A DNA stretch of 64,000 bases, taken from assembly GCF_000526315.1 (NCBI RefSeq), contig NZ_JAFV01000001.1, positions 992,001 through 1,056,000 of the forward strand, given 5' to 3'. This document shows positions 43,805-51,509 of this stretch, in pieces. Made by a program: the position numbers and the translations under genes. This DNA comes from Methylopila sp. 73B (lineage in GTDB: Bacteria; Pseudomonadota; Alphaproteobacteria; Rhizobiales; Methylopilaceae). Below the pieces are notes generated by a model. It was not told where the DNA came from, made no database searches, and saw only the letters and a list, made by a program, of their open reading frames with translations. Position 1 is the first letter of the stretch. The number at the start of each line of letters is the position of its first letter.

Positions 43805-44689
43805 CTAAGTCCCCGCCTGCGCCTCTGCGCCGATCGCGAGCCAGGCGCGGGCGGCGTGGGAAAGATAGGCGCCGCGCCTCCAGACCATCGCCATGTCCCA
43901 GCGGGCGGCCGGCTCGTCGAGCGTGACCCGGGCGACGCCCGGGTGAGGGCGCTGCTCCATCATGAACTGCGGCAGAAACGCGACGCCGACGTCGAGCGCC
44001 GCCAACTCCACGATGAAGTCGATCTGGCTGCTCCGCGCCGAGATCGAGGGCTCGAAGCCCGACGAGCGGCAGGCGTCGAGCAGGATGCGGTTCAGCGCGA
44101 AGCCGCGCTCGAACAGCACGAACGGCTGCTCGCGCAGGTCCGCCAGCCGGATCGAGGGGCGCGTCGCGAGCGGATGGCCGGCGGCGAGCAGCGCCGCCAG
44201 CGGCTCCCGCCGCACGATGCGCCATTCGAAATCGTCCGCGACCGGCAGCAGCGAGGCGGCGAGGTCGATCTCGCCGGCCCGCAGCAGCTCCTCCAGCCGG
44301 TCGCTGCCGTACTCCACCAGCCGCACGTCGACGCCGGGGTAGCGCTGGCGGTAGACCGCAAACAGGGGCGCGAACAGGGTGCTGCTGCCGATCGGCGGCA
44401 GGCCGAGCCGCAGCGAGCCGCGCTTCAGCCCGCGCACCTCGTCCAGCTCCGCAAGCAGATCGTCGCGTTCGGCCAGCAGCTTCACGGCGCGGCGGTACAC
44501 GGTCTCGCCCGCGGTCGTCAGCGCGGCGCGGTGGCTCACGCGGTCGAGCAGGGTCATGCCAAGCTCGTCTTCCAACTGGCGCACAGCCTTACTGACGGCG
44601 GACTGGGTCGTGAACACCGTCTTGGCGGCGTTCGAAAAGCTGCCCTGCCGGATGACCTCCACGAAGGCGCGCAACGTGCGGAACTCCAT
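43805..44689 (-). CDS. LysR-family transcriptional regulator
   Basis: 294 residues from the preferred start. N-terminal LysR helix-turn-helix MEFRTLRAFVEVIRQGSFSNAAKTVFTTQSAVSKAVRQLEDELG, then a periplasmic-binding-like effector domain (about 90-290). ATGs at 44695 and 44701 are also in frame, but the 44701 start would lie inside the inverted repeat proposed as its operator. It diverges from lrgAB, the usual arrangement for a LysR that controls its neighbour (as CidR does for cidAB). The effector is unknown. Confidence 0.9.
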   Translation of the reverse strand: MEFRTLRAFVEVIRQGSFSNAAKTVFTTQSAVSKAVRQLEDELGMTLLDRVSHRAALTTAGETVYRRAVKLLAERDDLLAELDEVRGLKRGSLRLGLPPIGSSTLFAPLFAVYRQRYPGVDVRLVEYGSDRLEELLRAGEIDLAASLLPVADDFEWRIVRREPLAALLAAGHPLATRPSIRLADLREQPFVLFERGFALNRILLDACRSSGFEPSISARSSQIDFIVELAALDVGVAFLPQFMMEQRPHPGVARVTLDEPAARWDMAMVWRRGAYLSHAARAWLAIGAEAQAGT

Positions 44690-44696
44690 CGTCATT

Positions 44697-44736
44697 CCCA
44701 TAAGGACTGATCAAAAGTCTAATAAGTCATTATGGG
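44697..44736. promoter_or_regulatory. Inverted repeat between lysR and lrgA, likely LysR operator
   Basis: Arms CCCATAAGGACTGATC and AATAAGTCATTATGGG are related by symmetry at 13 of 16 positions, centred between the divergent genes. The pattern and AT-rich centre (AAAAGTCT) fit a LysR-type binding site overlapping one or both promoters. Confidence 0.6.
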
Positions 44737-44779
44737 CATAACGCATCAAGGTGTAGAAGGGGGCCTGGAGATTTTCGCC

Positions 44780-45190
44780 ATGACCGTCGCCCGCATCGCC
44801 GTTTCTCTTCGCCGCAGCTTTCACCACAGCGGAGTCGCCCAGATCGCGTTGATCGCGGCGCTTTGGCTCGCTGGCGAGGCGGTCGTGCGCGTCACCACAG
44901 CGCCCCTTCCGGGCGCGGTGGTTGGATTGGGGCTTGCGCTGCTGCTGCTCGCCACCGGCCGGCTCAGCCTGTTTAGCCTGCGCCGCGGCGCGAACTGGCT
45001 GATCGCCGAGATGCTGCTGTTCTTCGTGCCGCTGGTCGTCGCGGTCGTCGATCACCACGAACTGCTCGGTCTGCTGGGTCTCAAGATCCTTGTGGTGATC
45101 CTGGGCGGCGCCGCCGCCGTCATCGGCGTGACGGCGTTCACGGTCGAGCTGTGCTGCCGCCTGGGGGCGCGTCATGGACATGCGGCTTGA
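44780..45190 (+). CDS. lrgA: CidA/LrgA-family membrane protein
   Basis: About 136 residues with four hydrophobic segments (IALIAALWLAGEAVV, LPGAVVGLGLALLLLATG, NWLIAEMLLFFVPLVVAVV, LGLKILVVILGGAAAVIGVTAFTVEL), the holin-like CidA/LrgA topology. The family modulates cell lysis, and some members export or import pyruvate-type metabolites. I chose the ATG at 44780 because GGAG precedes it; an ATG 48 bases upstream lies in the inverted repeat. It overlaps lrgB by 17 bases. Confidence 0.85.
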   Translation: MTVARIAVSLRRSFHHSGVAQIALIAALWLAGEAVVRVTTAPLPGAVVGLGLALLLLATGRLSLFSLRRGANWLIAEMLLFFVPLVVAVVDHHELLGLLGLKILVVILGGAAAVIGVTAFTVELCCRLGARHGHAA

Positions 45191-45878
45191 GGCGTCGCTC
45201 GGCCAGGCGCTGCTCTGGTCGGCGGCGACGATCGGCTTCTACCTTTTCGCGAAGGCGCTCTATCGCCGCTGGCGGCTGTGGTGGCTCACGCCGCTCGCGG
45301 TGACGCCGGCGCTCGTCGTGGCGGCGGTTCTCGCGCTGCATGTGAGCTACGCCGACTACATCGGCGGAGCAGGCTGGCTCGCGGTGCTTCTCGGCCCCGT
45401 GACCGTCGCGTTCGCCGCGCCGATCTACGAGCAGCGGGCCCTGATTCGGCGACACTGGCCGGTGCTCGCGGCCGGGATGGCGGCGGGCAGCGCGACCGCG
45501 TTCCTCACCGGCTGGGGGCTCGCGACCCTGCTGGGGCTCGATGACGAGCTGAGGCTCAGTCTGCTGCCGCGCTCGATCAGCACGCCGTTCGCCATGACGG
45601 TTTCGGGCGACATCGGCGGCACGCCGGAGCTGACCGCCCTGTTCGTGATGCTCACCGGCGTGCTCGGCGCGGCGTTGGGCGATCTCATGCTGACCCATCT
45701 GCCGATCCGTTCCGCGCTGGCGCGGGGCGCGCTGTTCGGGGTCGCCGCCCACGGCGCGGGAACGGCGCGCGCCCATGAGATCGGGCGCGAGGAGGGCTCC
45801 ATCGCCGGGCTGGTGATGGTGTTGGTCGGTCTGATGAACGTCCTGGCGGCGCCGCTCGTGGCGATGCTGCTGCGCTGA
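45174..45878 (+). CDS. lrgB: CidB/LrgB-family membrane protein
   Basis: 234 residues with several membrane helices and the family signature LRLSLLPRSISTPFAMTVSGDIGGTPELTALFVMLTGVLGA, and the late AHGAGTARAHEIGREEGSIAGLVM. Partners with LrgA/CidA in a membrane complex linked to lysis control or metabolite transport. It is located between the fhc operon and the methylofuran genes, an unexpected site for it. Confidence 0.92.
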   Translation: MDMRLEASLGQALLWSAATIGFYLFAKALYRRWRLWWLTPLAVTPALVVAAVLALHVSYADYIGGAGWLAVLLGPVTVAFAAPIYEQRALIRRHWPVLAAGMAAGSATAFLTGWGLATLLGLDDELRLSLLPRSISTPFAMTVSGDIGGTPELTALFVMLTGVLGAALGDLMLTHLPIRSALARGALFGVAAHGAGTARAHEIGREEGSIAGLVMVLVGLMNVLAAPLVAMLLR

Positions 45879-45912
45879 AGCTCGCGGCTGATCACAAACC
45901 GCAGGTGGGGCG

Positions 45913-46038
45913 GAGTGCGTGCTTCGAGACGCCCGCAAAAGGCGGGCTCCTCAGCATGAGGACGTTGTTACGTTTGGAAACAAAGACCTCCTCAGGCTGA
46001 GGAGCCGCCCAAAAGGCGGCGTCTCGAAGCACGCACCC
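45913..46038. repeat. Large palindromic intergenic repeat (REP-like)
   Basis: About 46-base arms: the left arm contains GTGCGTGCTTCGAGACGCC and then CTCCTCAGCATGAGG; the right arm is its imperfect reverse complement ending GGCGTCTCGAAGCACGCAC. Each arm contains its own hairpin (GCCCGCaaaaGGCGGGC and GCCGCCCaaaaGGCGGC). It sits between convergent lrgB and mfnB and could act as a two-way terminator. Such cassettes are common dispersed repeats in this bacterial group (recollection, not checked). Confidence 0.75.
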
Positions 46039-46068
46039 CAATAGACGACGCTGAGTTTCCAGACGCCT

Positions 46069-46764
46069 TCAGGCCGCGGCGCGCCGGCCCTTGAGCGCGG
46101 CGCGGACACGGGCGACCGCTTCGGCGTCGAGCCGGCCGGTTCGCCCGCCGTCGCAGAGCGCGCCGCGGAAGCCGAGGTAGTCGGGCGCGAGCCGCGCGAG
46201 CGGGGCGACGTCCGCCAGCGCGAGAGACCCCGCGAGCCCCGTCAGCAGGTGTCGTCCACGAGCGGTCGCCACGAAGGCGGCGAGCGCCGCGTCGTCCATA
46301 TGGCGGCGCAGGCCGCCTGCGGCCTTGTCGGCGGTGTCCACCATGACGCCGGCGAAGCCTGCGTCGGCGGCCGCGTCGACCAGGGCGAGGTCCACGCCGA
46401 GATCCGCGAAGAACACGGCGATCAGCCGGGTCCGCTGCGCCAGGCGGCGGAGCGCGTCGAGGCAGGCGAGGGCGCCGTCAGCCCGGACGCCGAGCTTCAC
46501 CAGCGGCACGCCGGTGGCGGCGACCCGCTCCGCCGCCGCCACCACGATCTCCGGCCGCATGGGCTGATCGCCGATGGTGGCGCTGAGCGCAGGCGCTTCC
46601 GGCCCCCAGCCGCGCCAGCGTGCGACGGCGGCTTCCAGCGCGGCTGTGTCCCAGGCGCCCAGCGCGCCCTTGGCCGGGTCCTTCAGGTCGACGATGTCGG
46701 CGCCGCCGATGCGGACGGCCTCCATCTCGTCCGGGTTCGCGACGCTCGCCAGAAAGCCGGTCAC
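46069..46764 (-). CDS. mfnB: (5-formylfuran-3-yl)methyl phosphate synthase
   Basis: 231 residues of the MfnB (DUF556) family, which condenses two glyceraldehyde-3-phosphate molecules to the furan of methanofuran. The FLASVANPDEMEAVRIGGADIVDLKDPAKGALGAW opening carries the catalytic Lys, followed by KLGVRADG, AVFFADLGVDLALV and GVMVDTADKAAGGL. The gene overlaps the DUF447 gene by four bases and is the last of the four-gene methylofuran unit. Confidence 0.92.
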   Translation of the reverse strand: MTGFLASVANPDEMEAVRIGGADIVDLKDPAKGALGAWDTAALEAAVARWRGWGPEAPALSATIGDQPMRPEIVVAAAERVAATGVPLVKLGVRADGALACLDALRRLAQRTRLIAVFFADLGVDLALVDAAADAGFAGVMVDTADKAAGGLRRHMDDAALAAFVATARGRHLLTGLAGSLALADVAPLARLAPDYLGFRGALCDGGRTGRLDAEAVARVRAALKGRRAAA

Positions 46765-47330
46765 GACGCCGCCTTCGCGCGGTGCGCGTTCACCGCGTCG
46801 AGCAGCCAGCCCCAGGCCTCGCGCTCCGCCTCGCCCGCGGTCTTGTCGATCGCGATCTGGAGATAGGCGATCTCGGCCTCGATCTTTTCAGCCGGCAGCA
46901 TGTGGAGGCGGCTCACAAGCACCGCGCCTTCGAGCACGGCGGCGATCGCCCGGTTGAGCCCGGGGAAGGGGCGGAGCGCGACCTGCCGCGTCGTGCGGCA
47001 GGTCAGCTTCGGCCGCTGGCCATGCTCGTCCTCGATCGCCGTCACCTCGACCTCGTCGCAGGCGAGCGCCGCCATGAGCCGGACCGAGGCTACCGACTCG
47101 GCCGGCTCGGTCGGCCACTCCGGCCGGCGCTTGGTGACGCAGCCTGCGAACACCCGCGCGTCGTCCGTGAAGTTCACGACGCCGCAGCGGGTTGAGAGGA
47201 AGTTCTCAAGCGTGCGCGAAGGCCGGAACGGCTGCAGCAGCCAGCCGCCGTCGATCGGGGTCGCCCCCATCGGGGCCACGTGGGGGACGCCCTCGGGCGA
47301 GAGCGTCGTGACGATGGTCTCGCGGATCAC
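46761..47330 (-). CDS. DUF447 family protein, C1-cluster companion
   Basis: 189 residues of DUF447, seen next to mfnB and other H4MPT-linked genes in methylotrophs. The split-barrel-like N-terminus (IRETIVTTLSPEGVPHVAPMGATPIDGGWLLQPFRPSRTLENF) suggests a flavin- or pterin-binding fold; a C-terminal helical region contains LPAEKIEAEIAYLQIAIDKT. The function is unknown, probably in methylofuran or H4MPT synthesis (inference). It starts with GTG directly after the upstream TAA stop. Confidence 0.82.
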   Translation of the reverse strand: MIRETIVTTLSPEGVPHVAPMGATPIDGGWLLQPFRPSRTLENFLSTRCGVVNFTDDARVFAGCVTKRRPEWPTEPAESVASVRLMAALACDEVEVTAIEDEHGQRPKLTCRTTRQVALRPFPGLNRAIAAVLEGAVLVSRLHMLPAEKIEAEIAYLQIAIDKTAGEAEREAWGWLLDAVNAHRAKAAS

Positions 47331-48794
47331 TTAGGGCTGGTCCTCGGGTTCGTCCGGCGTCGCGGCGTCAGGCGCGCGTTTCGCCCGCTCCGCGCGCTTG
47401 TCGGCGAAGGTCGCACCGGCGTTCTTGAAGCTCAGCTTGTGGGCCTCTTCAAGGCTCTGCGCCGTCTCGCCCGCGACGCCGAACTTCAGCGCCTCGTCCT
47501 GCGCGTAGCGCTTGCCGAGCCGGAAGGCGATCTCGGCGCGGGCGGTCTCGACGCCGAGGTAGAACGCGTGGCCGGCGTCGCCCTCGACCGCGAGATGCGG
47601 GAAATGGTCGAACGGATCGACCGCGATGCGGTGGCCGTCACGGTTGAAGACGTGGACGCCCTCTTCGCTAACTTCGATCCGGTAGTTCCGGTCGCGAATC
47701 TCTTTCGCCAGGTCGGCGATCTCGGCCGCGGTAGAGGCGACAGGCTTGCGGTCGCGCAGCGCCATCAGCCCGGAGCCGAAGCCCTGCGGCAGGGAGCCGG
47801 CCTCGCGCGCCGCGAAGTACTCGCGCCGGGCCCGGTCGAACTCGCGCACCGCCGTCCGGCAGTGCGGGCTGACCTGGACCGCGAGAACCGCCTGTATCCG
47901 AAGCTCCGAGATCATACCCATGAGGATGGCGTTGATCCCCGTGGTGTCGGCGTCGGTCAGCTCGGTGACGTTGCCGATACCCATCAGGATCGACGCCTCC
48001 GGCCGCAGCCGCCGCAGCTCAGTGTAGCGCACCACCGAAGCGGTGAAGCCGAAGTGGATCGGGTCGAGGATCGGGTCGGCGAGATAGGGCAGGCCCTTCG
48101 CGTCCATCGCGTCCATGGCACGCAGCAGCGACTCGAGGTCGCCGGGGTTCGCCGGCACCAGCACGGGCACGGCCGCGCCCTCGTCGGCGATGGCGAGCGT
48201 GTGTTCGTTGAGGCTCAGCAGATGGTGCGCCCCCGCCCGGTTGGCGCGGGCGAGCTCGTCCGGGTTCGCCGAATCGACGCTGACCCTGCAGCCGTCCGCG
48301 ATCAGCGCGGCGATGGTCGCTTCGAGATGCGGGAAGTCGGTGTCCGGCATGCAGCCGAGGTCGACCACGTCCGCGCCCTCGGCCCGGAGCGCCCGCGCCC
48401 GCTCCACGACGCCGTCGACGTCGAGCGTGGTGGCGTCGACGATCTCGGCGAAGATCGCGCAGTCGTGGCGCGACAGGTCCAGCTCCACGCCGCCGCGTCC
48501 GAAGAACGCCGGCAGGTCCGCGAGCTCCTCCGGCCCGCGCACGAAGGGCACGCCGAAGTGACGGGAGAGGCGCTCGAGATCGCCGCGGAAGCGGCCGGGC
48601 ATCACGGCGCGGTCGACGTTGTCCGGCAGCGTGAGGCGGCGCTCGATGATCTCGGCCGTCATCAGCGCCGCGACCTTCACGCCGACGTTGACCACCTGCG
48701 GCTGCAGCGCCTCGCTCGCGAGCTGCTCCGCGAGCTTGACGAGCCGCGCTTCCGCGAGCGAGCCGGTGACGAGGGCGACCTTCTCCCCGCTCAT
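47331..48794 (-). CDS. DUF6513 / dihydropteroate synthase-like protein
   Basis: 487 residues. N-terminal DUF6513 (about 1-120: VALVTGSLAEARLVKLAEQL, VNVGVKVAALMTAEIIE), then a dihydropteroate synthase-type pterin-binding barrel (about 130-340: VDLGCMPDTDFPHLEATI, CRVSVDSANPDELARA, LADPILDPIHFG) and a C-terminal extension ending in a charged tail. Methylotroph H4MPT clusters carry this gene, and a role in pterin-ring attachment during H4MPT synthesis is plausible but not proven to my knowledge. Overlaps the kinase gene by four bases. Confidence 0.82.
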   Translation of the reverse strand: MSGEKVALVTGSLAEARLVKLAEQLASEALQPQVVNVGVKVAALMTAEIIERRLTLPDNVDRAVMPGRFRGDLERLSRHFGVPFVRGPEELADLPAFFGRGGVELDLSRHDCAIFAEIVDATTLDVDGVVERARALRAEGADVVDLGCMPDTDFPHLEATIAALIADGCRVSVDSANPDELARANRAGAHHLLSLNEHTLAIADEGAAVPVLVPANPGDLESLLRAMDAMDAKGLPYLADPILDPIHFGFTASVVRYTELRRLRPEASILMGIGNVTELTDADTTGINAILMGMISELRIQAVLAVQVSPHCRTAVREFDRARREYFAAREAGSLPQGFGSGLMALRDRKPVASTAAEIADLAKEIRDRNYRIEVSEEGVHVFNRDGHRIAVDPFDHFPHLAVEGDAGHAFYLGVETARAEIAFRLGKRYAQDEALKFGVAGETAQSLEEAHKLSFKNAGATFADKRAERAKRAPDAATPDEPEDQP

Positions 48795-49387
48795 GCCGCG
48801 GTCCTTGCGGGGCGCAGCGCCTGGGCGAGGTTGGCCACCTCGACGCAGACGATCTCGCCGGAAAAACGTACGGCGAGCGTCGGAAAGTAAGGGTCGACGA
48901 GACCGGCCTCGACCCAGCCGCGGGGGCCGGCCCCGGCGGCCGCCGGCGCCGACTTCACCAGCACCAGACGTTTGGCGCCCAACGTCAGCGCCAGCCACAG
49001 CGCGAGGCTGTCGGAGGTCACGTCCCAGCTCGCCGGCACGTCGGCGCCGAGCGCCATCCGCGATGGCGCCCACAGGCCACCCTGTCCGTCGCGCACCGCG
49101 GTCACCACCTCGTCCGCCTCGGCGCGAAGGCGGAGGGCCGGGCGGAGGCTCGCGAGCGCGAGCGCGGTCTGCTCCATGGCGAGGATCGCCATCCCATGCG
49201 CGGCGCGGTCGTCGAAGCCGACTTCCGACTGGGCGCGGCGAACTGCGTCCGCGAACGGCCCGCCGCCGGGGACGACGAAGGCGCGCGCCGCGGCGCAGGC
49301 GTCGAGCGCCGCGCGCAGCGTCGGGGCGGCCAGCAGGCTGCCGCCGAGCTTCACGATCGGGGAGGGCGCAGAGGCGCGCTCAAGCAT
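48791..49387 (-). CDS. Amino-acid-kinase-family protein, MfnE-like
   Basis: 198 residues of the aspartate/glutamate/uridylate kinase superfamily: VKLGGSLLA with the phosphate-binding Lys, VVPGGGPFADAVRRAQ and DSLALWLALTLGAKRLVLVKSAP. The archaeal MfnE phosphorylates the aminomethylfuran phosphate in methanofuran synthesis and belongs to this superfamily, so with mfnB in the same unit this gene is the likely counterpart. It is the first gene of the operon. Its short length (about 200) suits MfnE better than aspartokinase. Confidence 0.75.
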   Translation of the reverse strand: MLERASAPSPIVKLGGSLLAAPTLRAALDACAAARAFVVPGGGPFADAVRRAQSEVGFDDRAAHGMAILAMEQTALALASLRPALRLRAEADEVVTAVRDGQGGLWAPSRMALGADVPASWDVTSDSLALWLALTLGAKRLVLVKSAPAAAGAGPRGWVEAGLVDPYFPTLAVRFSGEIVCVEVANLAQALRPARTAA

Positions 49388-49630
49388 GAAAGTCCAGGCT
49401 CCTCGGGAGGCTCGGGATGGCTCGACGCTCTCCTACCCCCGCGCGCCGCGCATTCCAAGGAGCGAACCGGCGCAGGACCCCCACGGGGCGTATCGTGGCC
49501 CTCGAACCCATACCAAAGACTGCGACATTTCGGCCTTCCAACGGCGGTTGCCCTGCCACATGTAACGCTTCTAATTCCAATCGGCGGCGCGCGCCGCCGT
49601 CACGACAAACAATCCGGAGGACGCCAACCC

Positions 49631-50026
49631 ATGATCCGCCATGTGACTCTCGCCGCCGCGACCATCGCTCTTTCGACGCTCGCTACCGGCGCTTTCGCGC
49701 AGGACGCGACCAAGGGCGAAGCCGTGTTCAAACGGTGCGGCTCCTGTCACGCGGTCGGCGAAGGCGCCGCCGACAAGGCCGGCCCGGAACTGAACGGCGT
49801 CGTCGGCCGCAAGATCGCCTCGACCGGCTTCGCCTATGACGACGCGCTGAAGACCTTCGGCGAAGGCAAGAACTGGGACGAGGCCACCCTCGACAAGTGG
49901 CTGGAGAACCCGAAGGCGCTCGTTCCCGGCAACAAGATGGCCTTCGCCGGCCTCAAGAAGGAAGACGACCGCAAGAACGTCATCGCCTACCTCGCCCAGT
50001 TCGACGAGACCGGCAAGAAGAAGTGA
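49631..50026 (+). CDS. Class I periplasmic cytochrome c
   Basis: 131 residues: a signal peptide ending ATGAFAQD, then a haem-binding CGSCH motif at about residues 36-40 and a later methionine (NKMAFAGL) as the likely axial ligand. The layout is that of a small class I cytochrome (c2/c550-like), not the larger cytochrome cL-type XoxG. It probably carries electrons from methanol oxidation towards an oxidase (inference from neighbours). The metallohydrolase gene follows after 56 bases. Confidence 0.9.
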   Translation: MIRHVTLAAATIALSTLATGAFAQDATKGEAVFKRCGSCHAVGEGAADKAGPELNGVVGRKIASTGFAYDDALKTFGEGKNWDEATLDKWLENPKALVPGNKMAFAGLKKEDDRKNVIAYLAQFDETGKKK

Positions 50027-50082
50027 TCGAAGGTTCGTGACGGCCGGCCTCGCCGGCTCCCGCTCCAACGAAAGCTGACGCT

Positions 50083-51063
50083 ATGAACGACCGCCTCCCG
50101 TCGCGCACGGGGCCGTCGGCCGCTCGCGAAGCCGCCCGAATCCTTGGGCGGCTTTTTGCGTTCTGGGCCGCCCTGACGCTCGTCGCGGCTGCTCCCGCCG
50201 CAGCCGCGGAGCCGCTGCCGACGAAAGAGGTCGCGCCGGGCGTGTTCGTCTACGAGGCGCCGATCCAGCTCATTGCGCCGTCGAACGAGGGTGCGATCGC
50301 CAACGTCGGCTTCGTGGTCGGGCGGGACGCGGTCGCGGTGATCGACACCGGCAACTCGCGGATCGCCGGCAAACGACTGCTGGCCGCGGTGCGCGCCCGG
50401 ACCGCTCTGCCGATCCGCTACGTCGTCAACACGCACATGCACCCCGACCACGTGCTCGGCGACGTCGCCTTCCGGGAGGAGGGCGCGACCGTGGTCGGCC
50501 ACGCCAAGCTGGCGCGGGCGCTTCAGGCCCGGGCGCAGACCTACCTCGACGCCGGCAAGCGGCTGCTCGGCGCGAGCTTCGACGGGACGGAGGCCGTCCT
50601 GCCGGCGACGTCGATCGCGGAGCCCACGACGCTGGACCTGGGCGGACGCGCGCTGAAGCTCGAGCCCTGGCCGACCGCCCACACCGACAACGACCTCACC
50701 GTGCTGGACGAGGCGACGGGCACCTGGTTCCTCGGCGACCTCGTCTTCCTCGGCCATCTGCCGAGCATCGACGGCTCGCTCGAGGGCTGGGTCAAGGTAA
50801 TGGGAACGCTCGCGACCCGGCCGGCGGCGCGGATCGTGCCGGGCCACGGTCCGGCCTTCGCGTCCTGGCCCGAGGCGCTCGGCCCGCAGCGGCGCTACTT
50901 CGACCGCTTGCGCGCCGACGTCGAGACGTTGATGGCCGGCGGCGCGACTCTCCGCCAGGCCTCGGAGAAAGCCGGCCTCGCCGAGCGCGACGCCTGGGCG
51001 CTGTTCGACGAGTTCAACAGCCGCAACGCGATCGAAGCCTACCGCGAACAGGAGTGGCGCTGA
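50083..51063 (+). CDS. Quinoprotein relay-system zinc metallohydrolase
   Basis: 326 residues: signal peptide (LFAFWAALTLVAAAPAAAAEP) then a metallo-beta-lactamase domain with HMHPDH (about residue 125), a GHAKL loop and FLGDLVFLGHLPS and GHGPAF metal-binding regions. Exported MBL proteins of this kind are annotated as quinoprotein relay system zinc metallohydrolases and are found with PQQ dehydrogenases; substrate unknown. It precedes xoxF on the same strand by 446 bases. Confidence 0.83.
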   Translation: MNDRLPSRTGPSAAREAARILGRLFAFWAALTLVAAAPAAAAEPLPTKEVAPGVFVYEAPIQLIAPSNEGAIANVGFVVGRDAVAVIDTGNSRIAGKRLLAAVRARTALPIRYVVNTHMHPDHVLGDVAFREEGATVVGHAKLARALQARAQTYLDAGKRLLGASFDGTEAVLPATSIAEPTTLDLGGRALKLEPWPTAHTDNDLTVLDEATGTWFLGDLVFLGHLPSIDGSLEGWVKVMGTLATRPAARIVPGHGPAFASWPEALGPQRRYFDRLRADVETLMAGGATLRQASEKAGLAERDAWALFDEFNSRNAIEAYREQEWR

Positions 51064-51509
51064 CGGGGTCCCGAATCGGGGCGCCGCGGCCCATCCACCC
51101 ATCCTACCACGACTAAAGTATTAAACTTTGAGGCGTGGCTTGGAACGGTCCAATTCTGCAGACCTTGGAAGCTTTCCGCGATTTCGACGGGTTCGCCCCT
51201 ACTGCGTTGCACTATAATAAGTTCGCAAACGCAGCAAAATCATAATAATGCTCTTATATCTTAAAGTCCTGTTGCGTGCCTTGGGGAAGCGTTCTAGGGT
51301 CCCCGCAGTCTTCAGCTTCAACGCTAGAGCCTCTAGGGGTGACAGCGGTTCGTAGGTCTAGTCCGGGGTGAGCCTCGAGGCGACAATGTCGAGGATAAAA
51401 ATCCCGACGGACCGTGACACGATGAGGGAGGCGCAAGTCCAATAATAAAGATTACGCTGCAGTAAAAACTGCGGCTGCCTAAGGACTGCGTTTAAGAGGG
51501 AGAATACGA
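51064..51509 (+). promoter_or_regulatory. Long leader/promoter region of xoxF
   Basis: 446 bases without a supported gene, visibly richer in A+T than the flanks around 51110-51270. A TATAAT hexamer (51213-51218) could be a -10 element, though no convincing -35 sits at 16-19 bases. Downstream there are hairpins: CTAGA/TCTAG near 51324-51336, CCTCGA/TCGAGG near 51373-51394 with an exclusive CGAC/GTCG alternative, and an 8-bp stem GCTGCAGT-AAAA-ACTGCGGC at 51456-51475 just ahead of the GAGGGAG ribosome-binding site. Confidence 0.5.
51456..51475 (+). promoter_or_regulatory. Hairpin ahead of the xoxF ribosome-binding site
   Basis: GCTGCAGT and ACTGCGGC pair over 8 bases (one wobble) around AAAA. 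It ends about 35 bases before the xoxF ATG, so it could affect translation or transcript stability. Confidence 0.45.

Noticed and set aside
51301..51440. tmRNA- or rRNA-like fragment in the xoxF leader
   Set aside because: Superficial likeness of a few short words; no tRNA-like ends or known core elements.
51254..51442. Minus-strand 62-codon frame in the xoxF leader
   Set aside because: No ribosome-binding site or recognisable protein; the stretch is better explained as leader RNA.
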